Positions 8,284-14,781 are shown, counted from the first letter of the stretch. The stretch: DNA of 37,505 nucleotides from JABHQR01 sp043812455 (GCA_043812455.1 JBDRMB010000037.1:1-37505); one strand, 5' to 3'. Notes: a model not told the origin generated them from the sequence alone. Numbers and translations: made by a program.

Positions 8284-9288
8284 TTAACATTCACAATCTA
8301 TCGGACAAGTTTCACAATTTTCCCACTCTTGACAGATCTGGTCACCACATTCTACTTCAGGTTCACATTCATCACAATCTATCGGACAAGTTTCACAATT
8401 TTCCCATTCTTGACAGATCTGGTCACCACATTCTACTTCAGGTTCACATTCATCACAATCTATCGGACAAGTTTCACAATTTTCCCATTCTTGACAGACC
8501 TGGTCACCACATTCTACTTCAGGCTCACATTCATCACAATCTATCGGACAAGTTTCACAATTTTCCCACTCTTGACAGATCTGGTCACCACAAACTTCTT
8601 CATCAACAATTTGTTCTTCAAGATATTCTTCTTCAACACTAAGTTCCTCATCCTCTTTATATTCTTCATCAACAGTTGTTATGGGAACTTCTTTTTTGGA
8701 CAATCCAAAAATCGAACTTAAAAAATTAATTATTTTTGCAAAAAAACTTTTTTCTTCTTTAACTTCTTCACATGTTGCAGACACAGTTCCTAAAGTATCA
8801 CCAACAGAACCTAGCGGCAAATAATCCCATTTTATATTATCATAACTAAACGATACTTCTTCAACTACCATATTATCATTAATAGAATTATTTAAAGTAA
8901 TAGAAGATACAACAACATTTGTTAATGTATAAGTCATAAATGTATTATCTGTCCCCACTGATGTCACAAGCTCAACTTTTACTGTAGAAATCTTTTTCCC
9001 ACTATTCAAATATTGGCTCAGTTTTGGAGTTGATTTGTCCAATTCTTTGACAATTACAAAATCTCCTTTACCTGTACTCCCAGCTGTAGAACTACTTAAT
9101 TGAATAATAGAATGGTTATAAGATGTTGCTTCAATCCAGCCAACATGTTTAGGATCTGCCGACTCTCCACTGATTCCATCAACATCAACAAAAATATTGT
9201 GTGCTGCATGAGCTATTTCAGCAGACACACAAATACTGAAAATAGCTAACAAAACAACCATAAATAGCAATATGCTTTTATTTTTCAT
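8284..9288 (-). CDS. Secreted Hcp-family protein with four Cys-rich C-terminal repeats
   Basis: The 334-residue protein has a Sec signal peptide, then a domain of about 140 residues that reads as an Hcp (T6SS tube, Pfam T6SS_HCP) fold: NIFVDVDGISGESADPKHVGWIE at its start, ELDKSTPKLSQYLNSGK in the middle, and VVVSSI ... EEVSFSYDNIKWDYLPL at its end. An amphipathic helix (SFFAKIINFLSSIFG) and an acidic linker follow. The tail has four copies of a 27-residue unit CGDQxCQEWENCETCPIDC..., the last truncated. I prefer ATG 9288, with a GGTGA ribosome site just upstream, over ATG 9297. It is second in a two-gene operon with its Hcp-like paralogue 27 bases upstream. Hcp proteins normally lack signal peptides. 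Confidence 0.75.
   Translation of the reverse strand: MKNKSILLFMVVLLAIFSICVSAEIAHAAHNIFVDVDGISGESADPKHVGWIEATSYNHSIIQLSSSTAGSTGKGDFVIVKELDKSTPKLSQYLNSGKKISTVKVELVTSVGTDNTFMTYTLTNVVVSSITLNNSINDNMVVEEVSFSYDNIKWDYLPLGSVGDTLGTVSATCEEVKEEKSFFAKIINFLSSIFGLSKKEVPITTVDEEYKEDEELSVEEEYLEEQIVDEEVCGDQICQEWENCETCPIDCDECEPEVECGDQVCQEWENCETCPIDCDECEPEVECGDQICQEWENCETCPIDCDECEPEVECGDQICQEWENCETCPIDCEC
8287..8592 (-). repeat. Four tandem 81-bp coding repeats (last copy truncated to 63 bp)
   Basis: Nearly identical 81-base units repeat in the 3' part of the Hcp-like gene; the marker CTATCGG recurs at 8298, 8379, 8460 and 8541. Only a few synonymous or conservative changes separate copies (for example GATCTGG versus GACCTGG), which points to recent expansion. 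Each encodes six Cys in a CGDxxCxxxENCxTCPxDC pattern, probably a small disulfide-stabilised module. Confidence 0.9.
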
Positions 9289-9315
9289 CTTCACCATCTA
9301 GCCAATATATATTTT

Positions 9316-9843
9316 CTAGTTTATTGCTGAATTTGTGTTAACATTCCAACCAGCCTTAATTGTAGATGTAGCACTCCCTCCTGTACCTAAAGGTGAATAT
9401 TCCCATTCAATACTTTCATAATCAAATGCCACCTCTTCATTAGGCATATCTTCAGAAACTATTCCTGCTGGAGCAATAGAAGAAACAACAACATTCTTCA
9501 ATGTATATTTCATAAAAACATCTTTATTACCTGTCGATGTTGCAAGTTCAAGTATCACAGTAGGAATAATAGTTCCGCTACAGACATATTGACTCAATTT
9601 AGGTGTAGCTTTATCTAATTCTTTTACAACATTAAAAGTATCATGGGTCGCGGTTTTTGCTCCAGGAGTTACATACATTTTATGACCATAAGATTCAACA
9701 TTAATCCAACCAGCATGTTTAGAATCAACGGACCCACCATCAACACCATTTACTTGAAGAAAAGCGTCATACGATGCACTAACAGAGAAACTTAACAAAA
9801 TCAACATAAGAATTGAAATCACAATTATCATTATTTTTTTCAT
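9316..9843 (-). CDS. Secreted Hcp-family (type VI tube-like) protein
   Basis: The 175-residue protein is a Sec signal peptide plus an Hcp domain and little else. Family landmarks are all in order: DAFLQVNGVDGGSVDSKHAGWI, VVKELDKATPKLSQYVCSG, MKYTLKNVVVSSIA, NEEVAFDYESIEWEY and the closing AGWNVNTN, matching the GWN-type C-terminus of bacterial Hcp. Hcp forms hexameric rings that stack into tubes; here the signal peptide would place it outside the cell. Start ATG 9843 is preferred to GTG 9852 because GAGGTGG lies four bases upstream. A TATA box (9869-9883) precedes it, so it heads the operon. Confidence 0.8.
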   Translation of the reverse strand: MKKIMIIVISILMLILLSFSVSASYDAFLQVNGVDGGSVDSKHAGWINVESYGHKMYVTPGAKTATHDTFNVVKELDKATPKLSQYVCSGTIIPTVILELATSTGNKDVFMKYTLKNVVVSSIAPAGIVSEDMPNEEVAFDYESIEWEYSPLGTGGSATSTIKAGWNVNTNSAIN

Positions 9844-9868
9844 AATTACCACCTCGTTATTGATATTA

Positions 9869-9883
9869 ATTTATATATAAAAG
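9869..9883 (-). promoter_or_regulatory. TATA box of the Hcp-like operon
   Basis: On the minus strand CTTTTATATATAAAT lies about 26-40 bases ahead of the ATG at 9843, leaving a short 5' leader that contains the GAGGTGG ribosome site. Confidence 0.5.
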
Positions 9884-9981
9884 TATTGGCATATAAAGTT
9901 TTCTGTTTTCCTTGCTTTTCTAAAATTATACAAAAAGAATTACAATTAATATATTTGTGATTTGAAAAATTACAAAAATAA

Positions 9982-10374
9982 TTATTCCACAACCATAACT
10001 TTCTTCTTCTGTCTGATAGTAAGGTAAGGTTTAGTCAATTTTCTTTTCAAAACAACATCTTGAGTCAACACCAAATAACCTTCTTTAGACAAAATAACAA
10101 GATTATCATCAACATACTTTTCAGGGATTGGGTTGTTCATAATTTCTAATTCACAATTTTCCAGCTTTTTCTTCAACAAAGTTAATGCTAATTTTGCACC
10201 TTGCTTAAATCTTCCTCGCTGTTCTTGTACAATCATTTCTAATTCCTTAACTGTTCCCTGTAGAACAAATAACTTGTACTTAAAATTGCAAGCTTCGTTA
10301 ATCGCAGAAAAGATGTCTAAACCCATCTCAGAAATTGCCATAAAAGCGTTAGTGTCTAGGATTATCTTTTTCAT
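9982..10374 (-). CDS. PIN-domain ribonuclease, Fcf1/VapC9-like
   Basis: The 130-residue single-domain protein carries the acidic metal-binding residues of PIN nucleases: D7 (ILDTNAF), E44 (TVKELEMI), D89/D90 (YVDDNLVIL) and D106 (LTQDVVLKRKL). The VLTQD..LKRKL ending resembles archaeal Fcf1/Utp23-type PIN proteins associated with rRNA maturation more than VapC toxins. No antitoxin-sized DNA-binding gene is adjacent. It starts three bases after the stop of the upstream membrane protein gene, so the two are cotranscribed. Confidence 0.75.
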   Translation of the reverse strand: MKKIILDTNAFMAISEMGLDIFSAINEACNFKYKLFVLQGTVKELEMIVQEQRGRFKQGAKLALTLLKKKLENCELEIMNNPIPEKYVDDNLVILSKEGYLVLTQDVVLKRKLTKPYLTIRQKKKVMVVE

Positions 10375-10377
10375 TTT

Positions 10378-11229
10378 TTATAATTTCTGAACTTCGTTCC
10401 AAGCAGCTGTTAAAAAGATTTTGTTCCAGACCAAAGCCAATAAGATTAAAATTAAACCTAACAGCATTAGATAAAAATTAACCCATATCATTGTAGCATA
10501 ATAAAATAATATTATTGGTAAGATTAAGAATATTGCACTTAGGATAAAAGCTAGAATACTATAATGAATCTTTTGAAATGCTATCTTTAAAACAGAAAAC
10601 AAAAATTGTTTCCAACTAGGTCTGCTTATTTGAGTATAACAAACCAAAATTAGATAAATTAAGATAATAAACACAATCAGCAAAATATTGCCTATAAGAG
10701 GCAAGGCAGTTTCTGCCAACTGAATGATAAACGCTGCTAGAAAATAACCAAGGATCATGAAAGGCACAAATATTACAATCGTTGAAACTAAATATTTTAA
10801 CCAAGATTTTCCTATCACTGAAAATTTTATTTTCCAACTAGTACTTTGCTTCCACCCTTTACTAACTAAATAATTAGCCATGATCCATAAACTAGAACCT
10901 AAAGTTAAAAATATTAATGTTGCCCATAAGCCGAACCAAAACAGATTTCCAAGCAAAGACTTGTAAGCAGCATAAACCACAGCATATTGACCAACCATCG
11001 TACCAAGAGCATCACTATTTTCAGGATCAACATTAGCCAACTCTTCTAACGGAGCACTAATTTTGTTCAGATCCTCAAATATCTCTAACTGGAAAAATAT
11101 TCCCACATATGAAAATAAGCCTATAAAAAGTAACTGGATAAGAATCATGGCTACAAATAACCATTTTCTCTTTCTTATTGCAACAAAACTTTTCTTAAAA
11201 GATTGCTTTAACCAAGATAATAACTTCAT
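10378..11229 (-). CDS. Multi-pass membrane protein of unknown function
   Basis: The 283-residue protein starts with a basic amphipathic segment (WLKQSFKKSFVAIRKRKW) and has about six hydrophobic helices, two of them long and Ile/Leu-rich (near 160-195 and 215-270). No family motif is recognised. ATG 11229 is preferred to GTG 11244 as start. It precedes the PIN gene with a three-base gap. Confidence 0.65.
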   Translation of the reverse strand: MKLLSWLKQSFKKSFVAIRKRKWLFVAMILIQLLFIGLFSYVGIFFQLEIFEDLNKISAPLEELANVDPENSDALGTMVGQYAVVYAAYKSLLGNLFWFGLWATLIFLTLGSSLWIMANYLVSKGWKQSTSWKIKFSVIGKSWLKYLVSTIVIFVPFMILGYFLAAFIIQLAETALPLIGNILLIVFIILIYLILVCYTQISRPSWKQFLFSVLKIAFQKIHYSILAFILSAIFLILPIILFYYATMIWVNFYLMLLGLILILLALVWNKIFLTAAWNEVQKL

Positions 11230-11368
11230 ATTCCAAGAGAGCACTTTAAGCTTTAAAGATTTTTCTGTTTGGCTAACCGAACTTAGAATTTCAACTTGAA
11301 GGAAAAAAAAGAAAAAATAGTATTTTTCCCTAATTTTGTGATCTTTTTAACTTAAATCAATCATTGCT

Positions 11369-11581
11369 CTAATAAAAGCCACCTTTCTTATACATTCGAT
11401 AATTTCCTTGCATAAGACCCTGAGGACAAAGTTTGGACACATTTATCTTAACAACCTTACCCGTGCTCGTACTTATCTCTATTGTATCCACATTTTGGCT
11501 ACGGGCATCTCTTAATTTCTGAATTAGCTCGTAATCTTTTAAGGGAAAATTTTCTAATCCGAGAAGAGTTTTGATTCCCAT
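11369..11581 (-). CDS. Small unknown protein (70 aa)
   Basis: The product is soluble and mixed in charge, with LPLKDYELIQKLRDARSQ-type helices, then a TIEISTSTGKVVKINVSKL strand-rich part and a basic aromatic tail. No family is recognised. It lies 20 bases downstream of a 43-codon gene on the same strand. A hairpin, TAAGGC/GCCTTA (11596-11611), separates them. No ribosome site is visible before its ATG, so translation may be coupled to the upstream gene. Confidence 0.45.
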   Translation of the reverse strand: MGIKTLLGLENFPLKDYELIQKLRDARSQNVDTIEISTSTGKVVKINVSKLCPQGLMQGNYRMYKKGGFY

Positions 11582-11601
11582 AAATAGATTTATGTTAAGG
11601 C

Positions 11602-11733
11602 TTATGCCTTACCACCCTCCATTCCTGGGGAGTACCAAATACCTTCTTTACAAACGGATTCTCTTAATTTCTTCCCGAGACGTATTTGTTCTAAAAGAAT
11701 CAAATCATCTCTATCTTCTTCTTCGAAATACAT
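11602..11733 (-). CDS. Small acidic protein (43 aa)
   Basis: A 43-codon frame begins MYFEEEDRDDLILLEQ and ends PGMEGGKA. It is supported by a strong GGGGTGG ribosome site five bases before the ATG and by a TATA box (GTATATATATTTAAA, about 11766-11780) ahead of that. It is divergent from the PhoU-like gene and leads a pair with the 70-residue gene. No family is recognised. Confidence 0.5.
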   Translation of the reverse strand: MYFEEEDRDDLILLEQIRLGKKLRESVCKEGIWYSPGMEGGKA

Positions 11734-11817
11734 TCGAACCACCCCCACTTAGTTAGTTCCAAAACATTTAAATATATATACCTTCCCCCAATTCAATATA
11801 TTGGTATATTTATAGCA

Positions 11818-11848
11818 TATACAACAACGTTTATTAATGTTGTGTATA
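11818..11848. promoter_or_regulatory. Imperfect palindrome between divergent promoters, candidate operator
   Basis: TATACAACAACGTT (11818-11831) and AATGTTGTGTATA (11836-11848) are inverted copies with one bulge and one mismatch around a four-base centre. The site lies between the leftward small-gene promoter and the PhoU-like leader, next to TATA-like runs. The PhoU-like protein has an AbrB-type DNA-binding domain, so autoregulation here is a reasonable guess. Confidence 0.4.
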
Positions 11849-11875
11849 GACAATATTGTTTGTTTGGGGGTAAAA

Positions 11876-11946
11876 TAAAAATGGAATATATGAAAATCAA
11901 AGAATTTTTGAACTCCATTTTTACAGGAGGTAAAAATGGAATATAG
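11876..11946 (+). promoter_or_regulatory. Leader with start-site hairpin, competing arm and uORF ahead of the PhoU-like gene
   Basis: TCCATTTTTAC (11914-11924) pairs perfectly with GTAAAAATGGA (11930-11940). The loop carries the GGAGG ribosome site and the right arm carries the ATG. An upstream copy of the right arm, AAAAATGGA (11877-11885), can pair with TCCATTTTT (11914-11922) instead, giving mutually exclusive folds. A 21-codon frame starts at ATG 11881, behind a GGGGG run (11866-11870). It crosses the whole hairpin and ends at TAG 11944-11946, just past the main ATG in another frame. Translating it would open the hairpin. Confidence 0.6.
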
Positions 11947-12901
11947 AAAACTTATCGCGTTTGGTAAAAGCAGTTATGTTGTTTCCTTACCAAAACCATG
12001 GATTAATCAGAACAAGTTGAAGAAAGGGGACGTTATTTATTTTGATGAAATTGATAATAATTTAATCTTACAATCTAAACAACATAACGGTCAAGATGGT
12101 GAAGATTCAAAGGTTATTGTTCAAGTTGACGGAAAATCAATTAAAAGAATTCAAAGAGATATCATTTCAGCTTATGTTAACAATTACAAGACTATTATCT
12201 TACAAGGAAAAGAGATTAAAGATAAAGCTACAGAAATCCAAAATTTTGTACAAAGATTGGTTGCACTTGAAATTGTAGAGCAAGATTCTAAAAAAATTAT
12301 TGCTAGAGATTTTTTGAATTTGAAAGACATCTCTATTGAACAAATTATTAGAAAAATGGATATTATTGCAAGATCAATGCTTAGTGATTGTAAAAATACA
12401 TTTAGTGATGATACGTATGCTAGTATTGCATTAAGAGATAATGATATTAACAAATTTAGATTTTTAGTTTACAGAATGGTGTGGTATGGTCTAAATAATC
12501 CTTCAACCTTTTTAAAGAATTTTAATGTTAATTCTGTTGATCTATTTAATTATTGGAATTTATCTTTAGATATTGAACAAATAGGAGATTGTGTTAAGAG
12601 AGTCTCTCGACATATGAACGAAACAAAGTTAAGTACCAAAAGTAAAAAAATATACGTAGAATTATTAAGTGATATAGAAAAAAATTACTTAGAAATTATT
12701 AAGGCTTACTTTAAGAAAGATGTAGAGATGGCTCATAACCTAGTCGAGAAGAGAGGAGAGTTAATAAAACGGTGTGATGAATTCTTCATGAGTAACAAAG
12801 AAGCCCCAATGATTGGATATTTAGTATATAACACTAAAGGACTAATTGTGAATACTAGTGCTATTGCCAGAACTATTTATCAGGGAATGTTTTCCCATTA
12901 A
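11936..12901 (+). CDS. AbrB-PhoU family regulator
   Basis: The 321-residue protein joins an N-terminal AbrB/SpoVT-type DNA-binding domain (residues 1-50, RKLIAFGKSSYVVSLPKPWI...KGDVIYF) to a PhoU-like helical domain (about 105-320). This fusion is common in archaea, where it is annotated as a phosphate uptake regulator. No Pst transporter genes are in the window, so phosphate control is inferred from the family only. The start has a GGAGG site at 11926-11930, embedded in a hairpin. A palindrome upstream (11818-11848) could be its own operator. Confidence 0.8.
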   Translation: MEYRKLIAFGKSSYVVSLPKPWINQNKLKKGDVIYFDEIDNNLILQSKQHNGQDGEDSKVIVQVDGKSIKRIQRDIISAYVNNYKTIILQGKEIKDKATEIQNFVQRLVALEIVEQDSKKIIARDFLNLKDISIEQIIRKMDIIARSMLSDCKNTFSDDTYASIALRDNDINKFRFLVYRMVWYGLNNPSTFLKNFNVNSVDLFNYWNLSLDIEQIGDCVKRVSRHMNETKLSTKSKKIYVELLSDIEKNYLEIIKAYFKKDVEMAHNLVEKRGELIKRCDEFFMSNKEAPMIGYLVYNTKGLIVNTSAIARTIYQGMFSH

Positions 12902-13005
12902 TTTTCTTACTTTATAGTAATTAACGTGGAAATATTTATAAATAGAACTTGATTTTAGTAAAATTACTAGAGGGTGGGCTCTGAGTGGTATAATCTAAGA
13001 TTAAA

Positions 13006-14409
13006 ATGACTAAAGAAAGACTATTAGGTATAGCAGGGGAATCTATTGTTTACAGTGTTTTACAAAGAAGTTCTGTTTTTAAGAATTACAATCCTCATTC
13101 TCATCCCATTTTTGGTAAAATTTATGAAGATATTTACGGAAAAGAGAGTGATTCCCATAATTCTTTTAGAGATAGATTATATCATACAGAAGGACCAATC
13201 CTTGAAGCTCTTTGGAGATTAACTAACATGGTTCCCAGATATAAACAAAGAAAAAATAAACGAAGGGAAATTGAGATGAAATTTATTGATTTGTTAACAC
13301 TCCAAGAAGCTGTGATGAATAAAAAATTGAGCCCAAATGAAGCAACAGAAATTGCTGTTAAAAATTTGGCTAGATTTAAGAGGTTTGCTGATGATTATTT
13401 ACCACAATTAAAAATTGCTTCGAGAGATGGTGGGAACTTTACACGACTAAGAACAACAGATATCAATCATGAAATTGCCAAGTGGGAAAAAAAAATTCAA
13501 AACATTATTTTTTATGGAAGTGATGAATTTAGAGAATTTTATCATAGTAACAGTCAACTTCAAGAGAATTATAGTCCTAACTTAGATGAATTGTCACCAA
13601 AAGAACAAAGAGCTGCTGTTCAAGATTATTTAGAAAAATCAGGAATTGTTATCAGAGATAAAGTTAAAGAGTTTATTAAAAGAGATCGGGAACTTACAGG
13701 AGATGAAAAAACTTTCATTTGGGGGGAAGCTAAACTTCAAAATATGTTTTATGATCCTTCTAGCCCTGAAAGTGTTATAGTAATTGATTTTCCTCGTGCA
13801 AAAGTTGGTCCAGGACTATACGTTGATTTAAGTAGCATTCTTTATAACACAGATAGATTAGTTCACGGAGAAGAAGACCTTGCTAAAAAAGTTTTCAATC
13901 CGTTTGATCACTATGATGAAGTTTTATCTGCAAATATAGCAAAAGCTTACTTTAAAATGATGGGTATTCCAGGATCTGAAGTTCCTGAAAGACAAGCTTT
14001 ATTACAAGCAACTAGACTAAAAGATACTATTAGAGAATTAGCAGCATGGTGCAAAAGAGAACCTTTTGAAATCAAGAGAATCATGGGTCATGGTATTGGA
14101 AGAGCACCTTATAATGGTGAGACTAAAGAATTATTCTTACAAGTAATGTTTGGTAACTTTGCAAGATTATTAGAATTCTATGGGCACAAACAAGATGGTT
14201 GGGAAGCATTAATCTCAAGTTCAAATGACACAGATATTCAAAAATTAGTTAGGCAACAAATAGAATGCGTTACAGATATTTTTAAAATGACCGGAGTTAC
14301 AAATAGAACAGCATACGATGGTCTTAAAAGAGCATATGCCCCAGGTTATGATCACACCGAAGAATCTTTAGAAGAGGTTGTCCGAAAAAGTGACGATTCC
14401 TTAGATTAA
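13006..14409 (+). CDS. Unknown protein with a divergent phosphotransferase-like motif
   Basis: The 467-residue soluble protein is not recognised as a whole. Around residues 237-275 it reads WGEAKLQNMFYD...VIVIDFPRAKVGPGLYVDLSSILY. This follows the layout of aminoglycoside/choline phosphotransferases (HGDxxxxN ... IDF ... DL), but with Trp for His (W239) and Glu for Asp (E241); N246 and D261 are kept. The fold call is tentative and the catalytic Asp substitution may mean altered or no kinase activity. A TATA box (12932-12945) lies ~60 bases before the ATG. It precedes the tRNA-Leu gene. Confidence 0.5.
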   Translation: MTKERLLGIAGESIVYSVLQRSSVFKNYNPHSHPIFGKIYEDIYGKESDSHNSFRDRLYHTEGPILEALWRLTNMVPRYKQRKNKRREIEMKFIDLLTLQEAVMNKKLSPNEATEIAVKNLARFKRFADDYLPQLKIASRDGGNFTRLRTTDINHEIAKWEKKIQNIIFYGSDEFREFYHSNSQLQENYSPNLDELSPKEQRAAVQDYLEKSGIVIRDKVKEFIKRDRELTGDEKTFIWGEAKLQNMFYDPSSPESVIVIDFPRAKVGPGLYVDLSSILYNTDRLVHGEEDLAKKVFNPFDHYDEVLSANIAKAYFKMMGIPGSEVPERQALLQATRLKDTIRELAAWCKREPFEIKRIMGHGIGRAPYNGETKELFLQVMFGNFARLLEFYGHKQDGWEALISSSNDTDIQKLVRQQIECVTDIFKMTGVTNRTAYDGLKRAYAPGYDHTEESLEEVVRKSDDSLD

Positions 14410-14492
14410 GCATAACCTTTAAAAATAACTTCAATTTCTCTTTCTTCACCTACTAAATTACGGACACCTGTGATACAGACATTGTGGGGGTA

Positions 14493-14523
14493 ATCATTGA
14501 ACATAATTGTTTGGTGGCCCTAG
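14493..14523 (+). other. tRNA intron 1 (between positions 9 and 10)
   Basis: This 31-nt intron has a BHB motif: central helix GGGG (14487-14490) with CCCT (14518-14521), bulges TA^A and AG^G, and a 10-bp inner helix (14494-14503 with 14508-14517, four wobble pairs). Cutting after the second bulge base joins TA to GCA of the D stem. Confidence 0.8.
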
Positions 14524-14547
14524 GCAAAGTCTGGTCAAATGCGCAGG

Positions 14548-14567
14548 TGAGCAGTTAGCTCTGCGAA
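14548..14567 (+). other. tRNA intron 2 (between positions 30 and 31)
   Basis: This 20-nt intron has a canonical BHB: central helix CGCA (14542-14545) with TGCG (14562-14565), bulges GG^T and AA^A, and inner helix GAGC/GCTC. Splicing supplies A31, which pairs with T39 and completes the anticodon stem. Confidence 0.85.
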
Positions 14568-14574
14568 ACTTAAG

Positions 14575-14619
14575 ACCAGCTTGAGTGCTGAAACCTCTTT
14601 GAGGTTGATGACGGAAGCA
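14575..14619 (+). other. tRNA intron 3 (canonical position 37/38)
   Basis: This 45-nt intron sits at the usual anticodon-loop site. The central helix CTTA (14569-14572) with GAAG (14614-14617) has three pairs and one A-G mismatch. The 3' bulge is CA^A. The intron body has hairpins CAGC/GCTG and AACCTC/GAGGTT. Its BHB is looser than the others, so the boundaries rest mainly on the spliced loop CTTAAGA. Confidence 0.7.
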
Positions 14620-14643
14620 ATCCTGTCCTTTAGTAGGTTCGAG

Positions 14644-14674
14644 TAAAATAGTGCTGAGGTACTATTTTCGAAAA
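14644..14674 (+). other. tRNA intron 4 (inside the T stem, 51/52)
   Basis: This 31-nt intron has a canonical BHB: central helix TTCG (14638-14641) with CGAA (14669-14672), bulges AG^T and AA^G, and a perfect 8-bp inner helix AAAATAGT/ACTATTTT. Splicing turns a broken T arm into GAGGG/CCCTT. Confidence 0.85.
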
Positions 14675-14682
14675 GGTTCAAA

Positions 14683-14709
14683 TCCCTTCCCCCACATTTT
14701 TTTCCTTTT
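14683..14709 (+). repeat. Left copy of 27-bp direct repeat (tRNA 3' end plus T-run)
   Basis: The copy covers the end of the T stem, the 3' acceptor strand and the following T-rich run. It matches 15568-15594 at 25 of 27 positions. With the right copy it brackets the homing endonuclease gene. Confidence 0.8.
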
Positions 14710-14751
14710 TTAAGGAACAGGGATTTTATAAAGGACAGGAAAGTAGGTAAC

Positions 14752-14776
14752 CCACACACCCACTGGTCAAGTGTGG
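14752..14776. other. Hairpin ahead of the endonuclease promoter
   Basis: CCACAC (14752-14757) pairs with GTGTGG (14771-14776) around a 13-base loop. It lies in the 116 bases between the tRNA and the endonuclease gene. The same gap holds TAAAGGACAGGA (14729-14740), an exact inverted copy of tRNA exon 4 bases 14621-14632. Confidence 0.4.
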
Positions 14777-14781
14777 AAATA

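Larger units (their letters stand above)
14484..14696 (+). tRNA. tRNA-Leu(UAA) interrupted by four BHB introns
   Basis: Exons are 14484-14492, 14524-14547, 14568-14574, 14620-14643 and 14675-14696. Joined, they give an 86-nt class II tRNA. The acceptor is GTGGGGG/CCCCCAC with discriminator A. The D stem is GCA/TGC with GG in the loop. The anticodon stem is CAGGA/TCCTG with loop CTTAAGA (anticodon UAA). The variable arm is CCT/AGG. The T stem is GAGGG/CCCTT (one G-U) with loop TTCAAAT. The anticodon and T stems are complete only after splicing, which strongly supports the boundaries. CCA is not encoded. A T-run follows at 14697-14703. Confidence 0.9.

Noticed and set aside
8287..8592. Evenly spaced direct repeats that might suggest a CRISPR array
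   Set aside because: The units are contiguous 81-bp coding repeats with no unique spacers and stay in frame with a Cys-rich protein.
8275..8721. Open frame on the plus strand with four internal repeats (148 codons)
   Set aside because: It is the antisense shadow of the 81-bp coding repeats of the Hcp-like gene; the repeat makes a long frame on both strands. The minus-strand product has a signal peptide and a recognised domain.
8284..9843. A complete type VI secretion system
   Set aside because: Only Hcp-family proteins are present; no sheath, VgrG, baseplate or ClpV genes are in the window.
9982..11229. PIN protein plus neighbour as a toxin-antitoxin pair
   Set aside because: The cotranscribed partner is a multi-pass membrane protein, not a small DNA-binding antitoxin, and the PIN sequence looks Fcf1-like.
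14526..14582. Long stem AAGTCTGGTC with GACCAGCTT inside the tRNA gene
   Set aside because: It pairs the conserved D loop with intron 3 and competes with the BHB folds; probably incidental, although it could be an alternative precursor fold.
14484..14696. SRP RNA, RNase P RNA or another 200-nt RNA closed by the GTGGGGG/CCCCCAC stem
   Set aside because: None of their conserved motifs is present, while four BHB introns convert the segment into a fully canonical tRNA-Leu.
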